From: Bacteroidales bacterium
GTDB lineage: Bacteria > Bacteroidota > Bacteroidia > Bacteroidales > UBA4417
Direction: 5' to 3'
NCBI GenBank assembly: GCA_016707785.1
Contig: JADJGZ010000018.1
Coordinates: forward strand, 62,001 to 126,000
DNA length: 64,000 nt
A program made the translations under genes and the position numbers. The stretch's first letter is position 1; the number at the start of each line of letters is the position of its first letter. A model generated the notes under the pieces. The model had not been told where the DNA came from, searched no databases, and saw nothing but the letters and a program-made list of their open reading frames with translations. Shown here piece after piece: positions 17,607 to 25,586 of this stretch.

Positions 17607-19235
17607 ATGAAAACCATAATTGGCGCCGCATTAGGTGATTGTGTTCATGTGGGAGGTTTACATCATTTTCTGAAATTGGCAGAAGCAGAAGGCTATAAAA
17701 CTGAATCATTGGGGCCTGCTGTTTCTATCCAAAGAATTATTAATAGCATCATTGCAAGTAATCCGGATATCGTTGCAATCAGTTACCGGCTAACAGCTGA
17801 TAATTTCAGACATTTAATAAATGATTTACTGGAAAACTTAAAAAAAAATAAATATTCTGTACCCAGATTCATATTTGGTGGCCCTTTACCAGTTGCACAA
17901 GTTGCCAAAGAGTCAGGTTTTTTTGTGCGGGTCTTCGATGGTTCGGAGGATGAGGCCGAATTGAAATCATTTCTCAGAGGCAAAGGATCTTTGCCTGATG
18001 AACAGGTGTATCCAGGTGATCTTATAAGCCGAATAAACCAAAAATATCCATATCCGATACTTAGACATCACTTTGGACTCCCAACCTTAGCCAGTACTAT
18101 CGAAGGCATTAGTAAAATAGCGAAGGCAGGAGTATTGGACGTCATTTCTCTAGGCACGGATCAAAATGCTCAAGAGTTCTTTTTCCGACCGCAGGAAATG
18201 AACCCAAAATTACATGGAACAGGTGGAGTACCTGTTCGATCTCAAGATGACTTATCAAAACTTTATGAAAGTTCGAGATGTGGCAATTTCCCATTGATGC
18301 GCTGTTATTCAGGCACACAGGATCTTCAAAAATGGGCAGAAATGAGTGTTCGTACCATCAGGAATGCATGGGCTGCTATTCCTTTATGCTGGTATAGCGT
18401 CATTGATGGGCGATCAAACAGATCATTGAAGGATGCTATCTCAGAGAATCAGTCGGTGATGCACTGGTATGCTGAAAAAGGAATCCCTGTTGAGGTGAAT
18501 GAATCACACCAATGGAGTTTGCGTGATGCTCATGACTCACTAGCTGTTGCAATGGCATATTTGGCAGCATATAATGCAAAAAAAGCCGGGGTAAGAGAGT
18601 ATATTTCTCAGTTTATGTTTAATACTCCGCCTGGAACTTCACCTTCGATGGATATTGCTAAGATGTTGGCTAAACTCGAACTCATAGAATCATTGGAAGA
18701 TGAATCATTCAAAGTATACCGCGAAGTAAGGGCTGGAATTGCCCATTTTGCTTCTAACGCCTCCATTGCTAAAGGTCAGCTTGCATCATCTGCGCTAATT
18801 AGCCTTACCCTGAAACCTCATATTCTTCATGTGGTCGGCTTTAGTGAAGGTGATCATGCTATAAATTCCGATGAACTAATTGAAAGTTGTAACATAGTGC
18901 ATGGAGTTCTCCGGAACGGCCTTCATGGACTTCCTGATTTCGCTTCTGATCAAACCGTTATCGAACGAAAAGAAGTATTAAAAAGGCAATCAAAAATTGT
19001 TCTGGATGCGATTCAATTCATTGGAAGATCAAAAAATGATCCTCTTTCCGATCCGGAGACAATTGCATCTGCGATAGAGAAAGGAATCCTTGATGCCCCA
19101 AATTTTAAAGGCAACAGGTTCTTAAAAGGTGAAATTACCACCAGAATTATTAATGGGGCATGCTTTGCTATTGATACCCAAACTGGAGAACCGATAGGTG
19201 AAAATGAAAGGCTTAGGCGAATCTTACTCCATTAA
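17607..19235 (+). CDS. Cobalamin-binding mutase-like protein (glutamate-mutase-like fusion)
   Basis: 542 residues. Residues 1-130 look like a B12-binding Rossmann domain: GDCVHVGG near residue 10 resembles the DxHxxG cobalamin loop but with one extra residue between Asp and His, followed by VAISYRLTADN and FIFGGPLPVAQVAKESGF as in the S subunits of mutases. Residues 150-542 resemble, by eye, the barrel subunit of glutamate mutase: GIPVEVNESHQW...AAYNAKKAGVREYISQFMFNTPPG parallels its substrate segment, and the tail ILDAPNFKGNRFLKGEITTR parallels its C-terminal arm. Glutamate mutase rearranges glutamate to 3-methylaspartate by a radical route. If correct, this is an S-E fusion of non-standard type. 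Family is inference; B12 binding is better supported. Confidence 0.55.
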   Translation: MKTIIGAALGDCVHVGGLHHFLKLAEAEGYKTESLGPAVSIQRIINSIIASNPDIVAISYRLTADNFRHLINDLLENLKKNKYSVPRFIFGGPLPVAQVAKESGFFVRVFDGSEDEAELKSFLRGKGSLPDEQVYPGDLISRINQKYPYPILRHHFGLPTLASTIEGISKIAKAGVLDVISLGTDQNAQEFFFRPQEMNPKLHGTGGVPVRSQDDLSKLYESSRCGNFPLMRCYSGTQDLQKWAEMSVRTIRNAWAAIPLCWYSVIDGRSNRSLKDAISENQSVMHWYAEKGIPVEVNESHQWSLRDAHDSLAVAMAYLAAYNAKKAGVREYISQFMFNTPPGTSPSMDIAKMLAKLELIESLEDESFKVYREVRAGIAHFASNASIAKGQLASSALISLTLKPHILHVVGFSEGDHAINSDELIESCNIVHGVLRNGLHGLPDFASDQTVIERKEVLKRQSKIVLDAIQFIGRSKNDPLSDPETIASAIEKGILDAPNFKGNRFLKGEITTRIINGACFAIDTQTGEPIGENERLRRILLH

Positions 19236-19266
19236 AATATAATCAAATCTTTAAAAATCAGTAATT

Positions 19267-20646
19267 ATGGCTGGAATAGCAGGAGTCCTGAAAAAAGGAG
19301 AAATCAAAACTGTTGAAACGATGTTGTCGAAAATTCATTATAGGGGAAACTTCACATCCCGGATTTTTGAATTGGAAGATGCAACAATTGGGATGGTTTG
19401 GTCAAATCATGAAGATCAAAGAGTAATAGCCGAAACCTCGAAAAATATTTTTAATGATGGCAATGGCCATGGCCAATCTGCCGGAATTAGAAAAATTGAT
19501 GACATCTGGCAATTTCATCGTGACCCATTGGGTGTTTCTCCCTTGTTTTTAGCATATGAGGATAATGCACCCGTATATTTTGGATCCGAAGTAAAAGCAA
19601 TACTTCCTGTTTCTACATCCATCATTGAGATGCCACCTGCACATATCCTGAATAAATTCGGATTAAAACAGGATTATGTAGTTCAGAACTCTGAATGCCC
19701 GCTTAGTGACCCTCAGGAGATTGCTGAAAGACTAAGGAATTTATTAAATGACTCCATTAAAAGAAGAATTCAAACAGATACAATTGGATCATGGCTTTCA
19801 GGTGGTTTGGATTCCAGTACAATAGCTGCATTGGCCCGCCCCCATGTGAAAACCCTCCATACATTTGCCGGAGGCCTTAAAGGTGCTCCTGACTTAAAAC
19901 ACGCACAGGATGTTGCATCCTATATCGGTTCTCATCATCATGAGGCAATTATTACACTCGATAATATGTTAAAAATACTGCCTGATGTAATCTATCAGCT
20001 GGAATCGTTTGATGCTTTGCTTGTAAGGTCAAGTATCATAAATCTCTCCGTTGCCTGGGCAGCATCAGAATATGTTTCTGAAGTCTTTACAGGTGAAGGA
20101 GGAGATGAACTCTTTGCCGGATATGCCTACCTTAAGGAGATTCCTGTTTCATTACTGAATAAAGAACTCCTAAACATTACACAAAACCTTCATAACACAG
20201 CATTACAGCGAGTTGATAGAACGGCTTCTTCTTTTGGAACAAAAGCACATGTAATTTTTGCTGACCCTGAAGTGTTCGAATTTGCGTTGAGTATCCCTGT
20301 AGAACTAAAGATAAAAGATGGAATCGAAAAATGGATACTCCGCCGCGCAATGGACAACCTTCTCCCTGAAAGAGTTGTTAACCGCACTAAATCAAAATTC
20401 TGGGAAGGTTCAGGTGTAGGAACGTTGCTCTGGGAGCATGCTTATAATACAATCACAGATCAGGACTTCCTTAAAGAACGAAAACTAAAGAATGGCTGGT
20501 TATTAAACACCAAAGAAGAGTTATTCTATTACAGGTACTTTAAAGAACAATTCGGGGAACCTGAAAACCTCGACTGGATGGGAAGGACGAAGGGTAGCCC
20601 CGTATTCGAAAACATTGGACAAAATAGCAAGAAAGTTGTATCATGA
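19267..20646 (+). CDS. Asparagine-synthetase-like ATP-dependent amide-forming enzyme with dead glutaminase domain
   Basis: 459 residues, shorter than AsnB (about 550). The N-terminal class II glutaminase domain starts MAGIAG, not MCGIAG: the nucleophilic Cys is Ala, the RGPD loop reads RGNF, and the glutamine-binding YNGEIYN segment is absent, so glutamine hydrolysis should not occur. The synthetase half is intact: PP-loop SWLSGGLDSSTIAA (about residues 178-191), FTGEGGDELFAGY (about 278-290) and the catalytic-Lys segment NRTKSKF. It can therefore activate a carboxylate with ATP but must use free ammonia or a substrate amine, as in beta-lactam synthetase, carbapenam synthetase or lasso cyclase. 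It sits 31 bp after the cobalamin protein. Confidence 0.82.
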   Translation: MAGIAGVLKKGEIKTVETMLSKIHYRGNFTSRIFELEDATIGMVWSNHEDQRVIAETSKNIFNDGNGHGQSAGIRKIDDIWQFHRDPLGVSPLFLAYEDNAPVYFGSEVKAILPVSTSIIEMPPAHILNKFGLKQDYVVQNSECPLSDPQEIAERLRNLLNDSIKRRIQTDTIGSWLSGGLDSSTIAALARPHVKTLHTFAGGLKGAPDLKHAQDVASYIGSHHHEAIITLDNMLKILPDVIYQLESFDALLVRSSIINLSVAWAASEYVSEVFTGEGGDELFAGYAYLKEIPVSLLNKELLNITQNLHNTALQRVDRTASSFGTKAHVIFADPEVFEFALSIPVELKIKDGIEKWILRRAMDNLLPERVVNRTKSKFWEGSGVGTLLWEHAYNTITDQDFLKERKLKNGWLLNTKEELFYYRYFKEQFGEPENLDWMGRTKGSPVFENIGQNSKKVVS

Positions 20647-20915
20647 TAATCTCCTCTTGATTGTTAATGTAAATGGCATTAGGAATCTGCCACTTTTACG
20701 TTTGTACTTATAACAAAACCAGGAAGGAAATTTCTGAGATTTTTGAATGATATCAAAGGATTATCTGAATCCATAGAGTAATGTTAGTTGCCCGTATTCT
20801 GTATACTCCTCACAGCAAAGGTTATCTATTTCGTATTGCGAATTGAGAATCCCAACTTGATCATCCTAGGTTTGCTTAACAGGTTTTTTATATTAATTGA
20901 AAGAATTGACGAAAT

Positions 20916-22469
20916 ATGAACACTCAAGATACATTTTTGAACATTCCAAGGGATTATAGGACAATTGAATTATGGAAACATATTACACCTTCGCAGTGGA
21001 ATGATCCATTGTGGCAAAGGCAAAACACTATACATACACTTGATGATCTTAAACTAGTTATCAAACTCAACGAATTCCAAGAGCAGGAAATAAGAAACAC
21101 GATTACTACATTACAAAGTGAAGGCAAATCCCCTTTAAGGATCACACCCTATTATGCATCACTGATGCAGGAAGATCCATTTAATCCGGTTGTTGTTCCT
21201 GAAATATCTGCGGATAAATTAGATCCCATTTTCTGGCAAAGCGTTCCGACACCAGCCAACCTACTATTCCCTGATTCGGGGATTGAATGTGCTATGAATG
21301 AAGGTTCCAGGAGTTTTGGGGCTGCCTATCAACGCTATCCAAACAGAGTCGCACTTTTTGTTGCCGAGAACACCAGCTGCGCATCCTATTGCGTTCATTG
21401 TCAACGAGCTAAATCCCTTGATTCATCTGTTGAAGTCAATAGAACCGAAATCGAAAAAGGCCTCTTCTATATAAAATTCAATTCGAATATTAATGAGGTG
21501 CTGATTACAGGGGGTGATGCATTAATGATCAGCAAGAAACGCCTTCAATTTGTATTGGAAGAACTGAGCAAAATACCTCATGTTCGGGCCATAAGAATTG
21601 CAACAAGAGTGCCTGTTGTCATGCCAATGGGAATAACAGATGACCTGCTGGAACTCATTAATAAATCAGCCAATCGTTTCAATAAGGGTTTAGACAAATA
21701 TGTTTACTTTATGACCCATATCAACCATTTCCAGGAATTGACATTGGAAATGGCAGCAGCCATCAAGAAAATCCGTAATCATGGGTTTACTGTACGAAAT
21801 CAAACCGTTCTCCTGAATCATGTAAATGACAACCTTAGAATACTGGCTGAAACTTTCAGAAGAATGTTCTGGATTGGAGTTCATCCGTATTACCTGCTTC
21901 AATGCCATAAGGAAAGAGGGATCGTTCATTTTATTACACCCATACAGGTTGGCAAAATATATATGAAACATATTCAAGGCTGGATTTCTGGAATTACGGT
22001 CCCAAGGTATGCAGCCAATATCGAAGGAGGTGGAGGAAAAGTGTTATTAATGCCATCAGGGCACGATACCCTCGACAAACATAATAATGTGGAAGAGTTT
22101 ATCTCGAAAAGCTTTGCTACCGTTTCAACATGGGATAACAGAACAATCCCGGAGTATGAAGCTTTAGGCCGGGCAACACAAGCTGAATATGATGAAGCTA
22201 TGCAAATCATGAATAATTTTATAGGACGAAAAGGGGTATTCCTGCCGAAGGTTATTATTGTTGATGAGCAGGGTAAACATATAAAAACGACCAATAAAAC
22301 CAGATTGCCTTCTTTTGACGGACAAAGGAAAGCTGAACTTTTGGGTTACAAGCTTCATAATAATGAAATGCCTCTGACAAATCCTTCCGAGATAGGTAAC
22401 TTCTTAGAAAAGGAATTTAACAAGGCAAAGCGCTCTGTTCGCAATGATGATTCAAATCTGCCCAGCTGA
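20916..22469 (+). CDS. KamA-family radical SAM 2,3-aminomutase (non-lysine specificity likely)
   Basis: 517 residues, about 100 more than lysine 2,3-aminomutase; the extra length is mostly a C-terminal extension. The radical SAM cluster motif is CASYCVHC (CxxxCxxC), preceded by RYPNRVALFVAENT and followed by EVLITGGDALMISKKRL, both strongly KamA-like; PLP-enzyme features include HVRAIRIATRVPVV and NIEGGGGKVLLMPSG. In lysine 2,3-aminomutase two Asp bind the substrate side-chain amine (in YQCDLSLG and VVDAPGGGGK). Here they are His (LQCHKERG) and Asn (AANIEGGGGK). Glutamate 2,3-aminomutase has Lys and Asn at these places, so an acidic substrate is likelier than lysine. The product would be a beta-amino acid. 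269 bp after the Asn-synthetase-like gene. Confidence 0.83.
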   Translation: MNTQDTFLNIPRDYRTIELWKHITPSQWNDPLWQRQNTIHTLDDLKLVIKLNEFQEQEIRNTITTLQSEGKSPLRITPYYASLMQEDPFNPVVVPEISADKLDPIFWQSVPTPANLLFPDSGIECAMNEGSRSFGAAYQRYPNRVALFVAENTSCASYCVHCQRAKSLDSSVEVNRTEIEKGLFYIKFNSNINEVLITGGDALMISKKRLQFVLEELSKIPHVRAIRIATRVPVVMPMGITDDLLELINKSANRFNKGLDKYVYFMTHINHFQELTLEMAAAIKKIRNHGFTVRNQTVLLNHVNDNLRILAETFRRMFWIGVHPYYLLQCHKERGIVHFITPIQVGKIYMKHIQGWISGITVPRYAANIEGGGGKVLLMPSGHDTLDKHNNVEEFISKSFATVSTWDNRTIPEYEALGRATQAEYDEAMQIMNNFIGRKGVFLPKVIIVDEQGKHIKTTNKTRLPSFDGQRKAELLGYKLHNNEMPLTNPSEIGNFLEKEFNKAKRSVRNDDSNLPS

Positions 22470-22547
22470 CAAATTTGTTCTTTCAACCTGAAGAACGGTA
22501 TATCTTATTGAAGGCTTTTCAGCTTATACAACACTTATTATAATAAC

Positions 22548-23250
22548 ATGACAAAAATTGACCATTCACTGGAAAATATTGCATTTCATTTAGGGAAATT
22601 TGAAATTTCAATTTATTCAATCATTTCCGTCGTGGTTATCTGGCTGATCACCAGGGCCATTATCTGGATAATCAAGAAAAGTATTTTCCATAACAAGAAG
22701 CTAAATAAATATGATCTTAGCAATTCATATGCCCTCTATCAAATTATCCGGTATATTCTCTGGGTGATAGCTGTTGGATTAATGCTGGAGAGTATTGGGA
22801 TCCGGGTTACCGCTTTAATTGTTGGATCAGCAGCATTACTCGTAGGGGTTGGGATGGGTCTCCAACAAACCTTTAATGATATAGTTTCGGGAATTATTAT
22901 CCTTATTGAAGGATCCACCAGGGTGGGTGATATCCTTGAAGTTGATGATGATGTAATAACTATTCAACAAATTGGTATCCGGACTTCAAAAGGGCTAAAC
23001 AGGGATGATATTGTGGTCATAATTCCAAACTCCCAAATTACCACAAATAAGGTAATCAACTGGAGCCATCAATCTATGAAGACCCGTTTCAGGATAGATG
23101 TGGGTGTTGCGGATTGAACGTGTTAAAAGTGATATCCGAAGAATTATCAATCGCAAATTTGCTGAACAAAAAGTGGTAATCCCATTCCACCAAGTTGATA
23201 TTCACTTTAAAAATGGCATTCCGGAAATGAAAGAAAAAAAGGAATTCTGA
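22548..23250 (+). pseudogene. MscS-family mechanosensitive channel, broken by internal deletion and frameshift
   Basis: The first frame (22548-23117) encodes TM helices and the MscS pore segment (GSAALLVGVGMGLQQTFNDIVSGIIILIEG), then the beta domain (VGDILEVDDDVITIQQIGIRTSKGLNRDDIVVIIPNSQI), and stops just after RIDVGVAD. The C-terminal end of an MscS protein continues in another frame at 23113-23250 (IERVKSDIRRIINRKFAEQKVVIPFHQVDIHF). The roughly 50 residues that normally lie between (YGSD... to the second alpha-beta strands) are absent, so a deletion, not just one missing base, has occurred. It looks non-functional unless the first frame makes a truncated channel. Confidence 0.75.
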
Positions 23251-23644
23251 AAAAAGCATACTTTCACTTTGAACTCCCTTCAGACTATCATTTGTCGTGT
23301 GTTATTCCGGCCAGAAAGTCAGAATACATGATTCAAAAGCAAGCAATAATAAACTTGGATTACTATGTTTGATAATAATAATGAATACTGTCTTTGGGAG
23401 AAATAAAGACACAAGAATGTAAATAAAGAAATGCTTGTAAAGCTGAGCCCTAGAATCGATTCTTTTATGAAGAGATAAACTCTGCAAAGATTGCGTTACT
23501 GGAAACCAGGTCTAAACTGAGAACATTCCAAAAATAACTATAAAACTTACTATATTTGAATTACTATTAAGGCACTCTTCCCGGAACCTTCAGTATTATC
23601 CCTTATAAATAGGAACATTCTGATTCCCCGGAATGTTGTAGTTA
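23251..23644. other. Spacer before the antiporter gene; candidate promoter and leader hairpin
   Basis: No gene found. TATATTTG at 23551-23558 and TATGTTTG at 23364-23371 match the -7 consensus on the plus strand, without clear -33 boxes. An inverted repeat AACATTC (23614-23620) / GAATGTT (23631-23637) with a 10-nt loop lies 44 bp before the antiporter ATG at 23681 and could be an operator or leader hairpin. Confidence 0.45.
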
Positions 23645-23680
23645 TTGCATGACAACAATAAAATCATCAATTCTCATTCC

Positions 23681-24877
23681 ATGACCACAACGATAATAAT
23701 TACTTTCTGCCTTCTGCTATTAATAGCTTACTTATTTGATATCACTTCAACAAAGACAAGGATCCCTTCTGTAATTCTATTATTGATTTTAGGTTGGTTA
23801 GTGAGGCGACTCACTATTTTTATTAATATTCAGATTCCCGATTTCACCTCTGTCCTTCCAATCCTGGGGACAATCGGTCTTATTCTGATCGTACTTGAGG
23901 GTTCATTGGAACTTGAATTCAACAGATCGAAGATCATACTCATCACCAAGTCTTTCATGGACGCCCTGCTTCCCATGATAGCTTCAGCATTCTTGCTGAC
24001 CTATCTTTTCAGGTATTTCAGCCCGATTACATTTAAAGATAGCCTGACCAATGCTATTCCTTTTTGCATCATGAGTAGTGCTATTGCTATTCCTAGCGTT
24101 CGTGGCCTTTCATCCTCTAATAAAGAGTTTATTATTTATGAAAGCAGTTTTTCAGATATAATAGGTGTCCTATTCTTTAATTTTATCATATTCAACGATA
24201 ATTTTGGCACCACTTCTTTCGGGCAATTTGGCATTCAGATGATCATCATGTTTAGTGTTTCATTTATTGCAACCATTGGCCTCTCATTCTTATTAAGCAA
24301 GATCGAACATCACATAAAATTTGTTCCAATCATCCTATTAGTCATATTAATCTATGAACTCTCAAAAATCTACCATTTGCCAGGATTGATATTTATCCTG
24401 ATGTTCGGCTTATTTATTGGCAATTTGGATGAACTTAAGCAGTTTAAGTGGATACAAAGATTTAATCCGGATCTGCTTAATAAAGAAGTTCGCAAGTTCA
24501 AAGAACTAACCATCGAAGCAGCATTCATTGTAAGAGCCTTATTTTTTTTACTGTTCGGATATCTTATTGCCACTTCTGAAATCTTAAATACAGATACTCT
24601 AATTTGGGCATTAGGCATAGTGGTTATTATCTTCCTTTTCAGAGCTCTTCAACTCATTTTGTCAAACTTGCCTCTCAGGACATTGCTGTTCGTAGCCCCA
24701 AGAGGGTTGATCACTATTTTGCTTTTTCTTTCGATCGATCCTGCCAACCGCATTTCATTGGTCAATCAGTCCTTGATAATCCAGGTAATCATACTTACAT
24801 CACTGATAATGATGGTCGGATTGATGACAACAAAAAATCGGAACTCCAGAATAAGGATAAAACTAATAAGCCTTTAG
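23681..24877 (+). CDS. Cation:proton antiporter, CPA family
   Basis: 398 residues from the ATG at 23681; a TTG at 23645 is in frame. Eleven to twelve hydrophobic helices with the sodium/proton exchanger fold: helix 1-2 region IPSVILLLILGWLVR, a helix pair ending LILIVLEGSLELEF, and SSAIAIPSVRGLSSSNKEFIIYESSFSDIIGVLFFNF carrying an acidic residue where CPA transporters bind cations. It exchanges Na+ or K+ for H+ across the inner membrane. It lacks the cytosolic RCK/TrkA-N domain of KefB-type proteins. Its 3' end is convergent with, and overlaps by 4 bp, the trkA gene. Ion specificity is unknown. Confidence 0.82.
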   Translation: MTTTIIITFCLLLLIAYLFDITSTKTRIPSVILLLILGWLVRRLTIFINIQIPDFTSVLPILGTIGLILIVLEGSLELEFNRSKIILITKSFMDALLPMIASAFLLTYLFRYFSPITFKDSLTNAIPFCIMSSAIAIPSVRGLSSSNKEFIIYESSFSDIIGVLFFNFIIFNDNFGTTSFGQFGIQMIIMFSVSFIATIGLSFLLSKIEHHIKFVPIILLVILIYELSKIYHLPGLIFILMFGLFIGNLDELKQFKWIQRFNPDLLNKEVRKFKELTIEAAFIVRALFFLLFGYLIATSEILNTDTLIWALGIVVIIFLFRALQLILSNLPLRTLLFVAPRGLITILLFLSIDPANRISLVNQSLIIQVIILTSLIMMVGLMTTKNRNSRIRIKLISL

Positions 24878-25565
24878 TCCTCTGAAGTATGTAAAAGATT
24901 ATCGATATCCCCTATTCTGCCAAAAAGAAGTAGATAATCACCTTTCAATAGTTTAATATCCCCCGAAGGAAGTCCAAGTGAAATTTTCTTTTTCTCAGTA
25001 TGTCCAAATATAGACTTGGATTCATCGTACCTGATTATGGTCATTACCAATAACGAATATCGTTTCAGAAAATCAACCTCTGATAATAGCAAGCCATTGT
25101 ATCTGGTTGGCAGAAGGACTTCTATTACCTTATAATCTTCAGTAACATCAAACGAAGTTGTGACACCTTTAAATAGTATGCTATCAGCAAAGCTTGATGC
25201 TGAATCAAATTCTGGTTGAAGTATCTGATCAACCCCCAGGGTTTCAAGTACTTTGTAATGTAATGGGTTAATTGCCCTGCTTACCAGTTTTCTTACACCA
25301 GCTTGTTTCAATAATGCTGTGGTCATAATAGAAGCTCCATAATCTTCCCCAATTGTGACAATTGCATAATCGCATTCTTTCAGCGGCAAGGTTTGCAGTG
25401 CAAGTTCACTGGTACAATCAAGGCTAATGGTTTGAAAAATAGTATCCTTAAAAATTTCTGTCTTTTCCCGGTTGCCATCAATACCAATTACTTCATGACC
25501 CAAAGCTGTGAGCCTGATTGACAATGCTGACCCGAAATTCCCAAGCCTATTACGATAAATTTCAT
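24874..25565 (-). CDS. trkA: TrkA-type potassium uptake regulator, one-base frameshift near the start
   Basis: The continuous frame (24874-25524) begins at SIRLTALGHEVIGIDGN and lacks the nucleotide-binding loop. Directly upstream, from an ATG at 25565, the other frame reads MKFIVIGLG; restoring one base in the run at 25535-25541 gives MKFIVIGLGNFGSALSIRLTALGHEVIGID, a perfect RCK-N Rossmann start. The restored protein is about 230 residues with an RCK-N domain and a C-terminal RCK-C (TrkA-C) domain. It binds NAD(H) and gates the TrkH pore encoded 21 bp upstream in the same operon. Likely a sequencing error in a short homopolymer. Confidence 0.88.
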
Positions 25566-25586
25566 GTGCTTAATTTTAATTGATCA

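Noticed and set aside
16100..17620. Cobalamin riboswitch upstream of the B12-binding gene
   Set aside because: No conserved B12-box-like sequence or suitable leader was seen; the gene follows another CDS by 7 bp.
19236..20915. True asparagine synthetase (asnB)
   Set aside because: The nucleophilic Cys and glutamine-binding loops are absent, so the ordinary reaction from glutamine is not expected.
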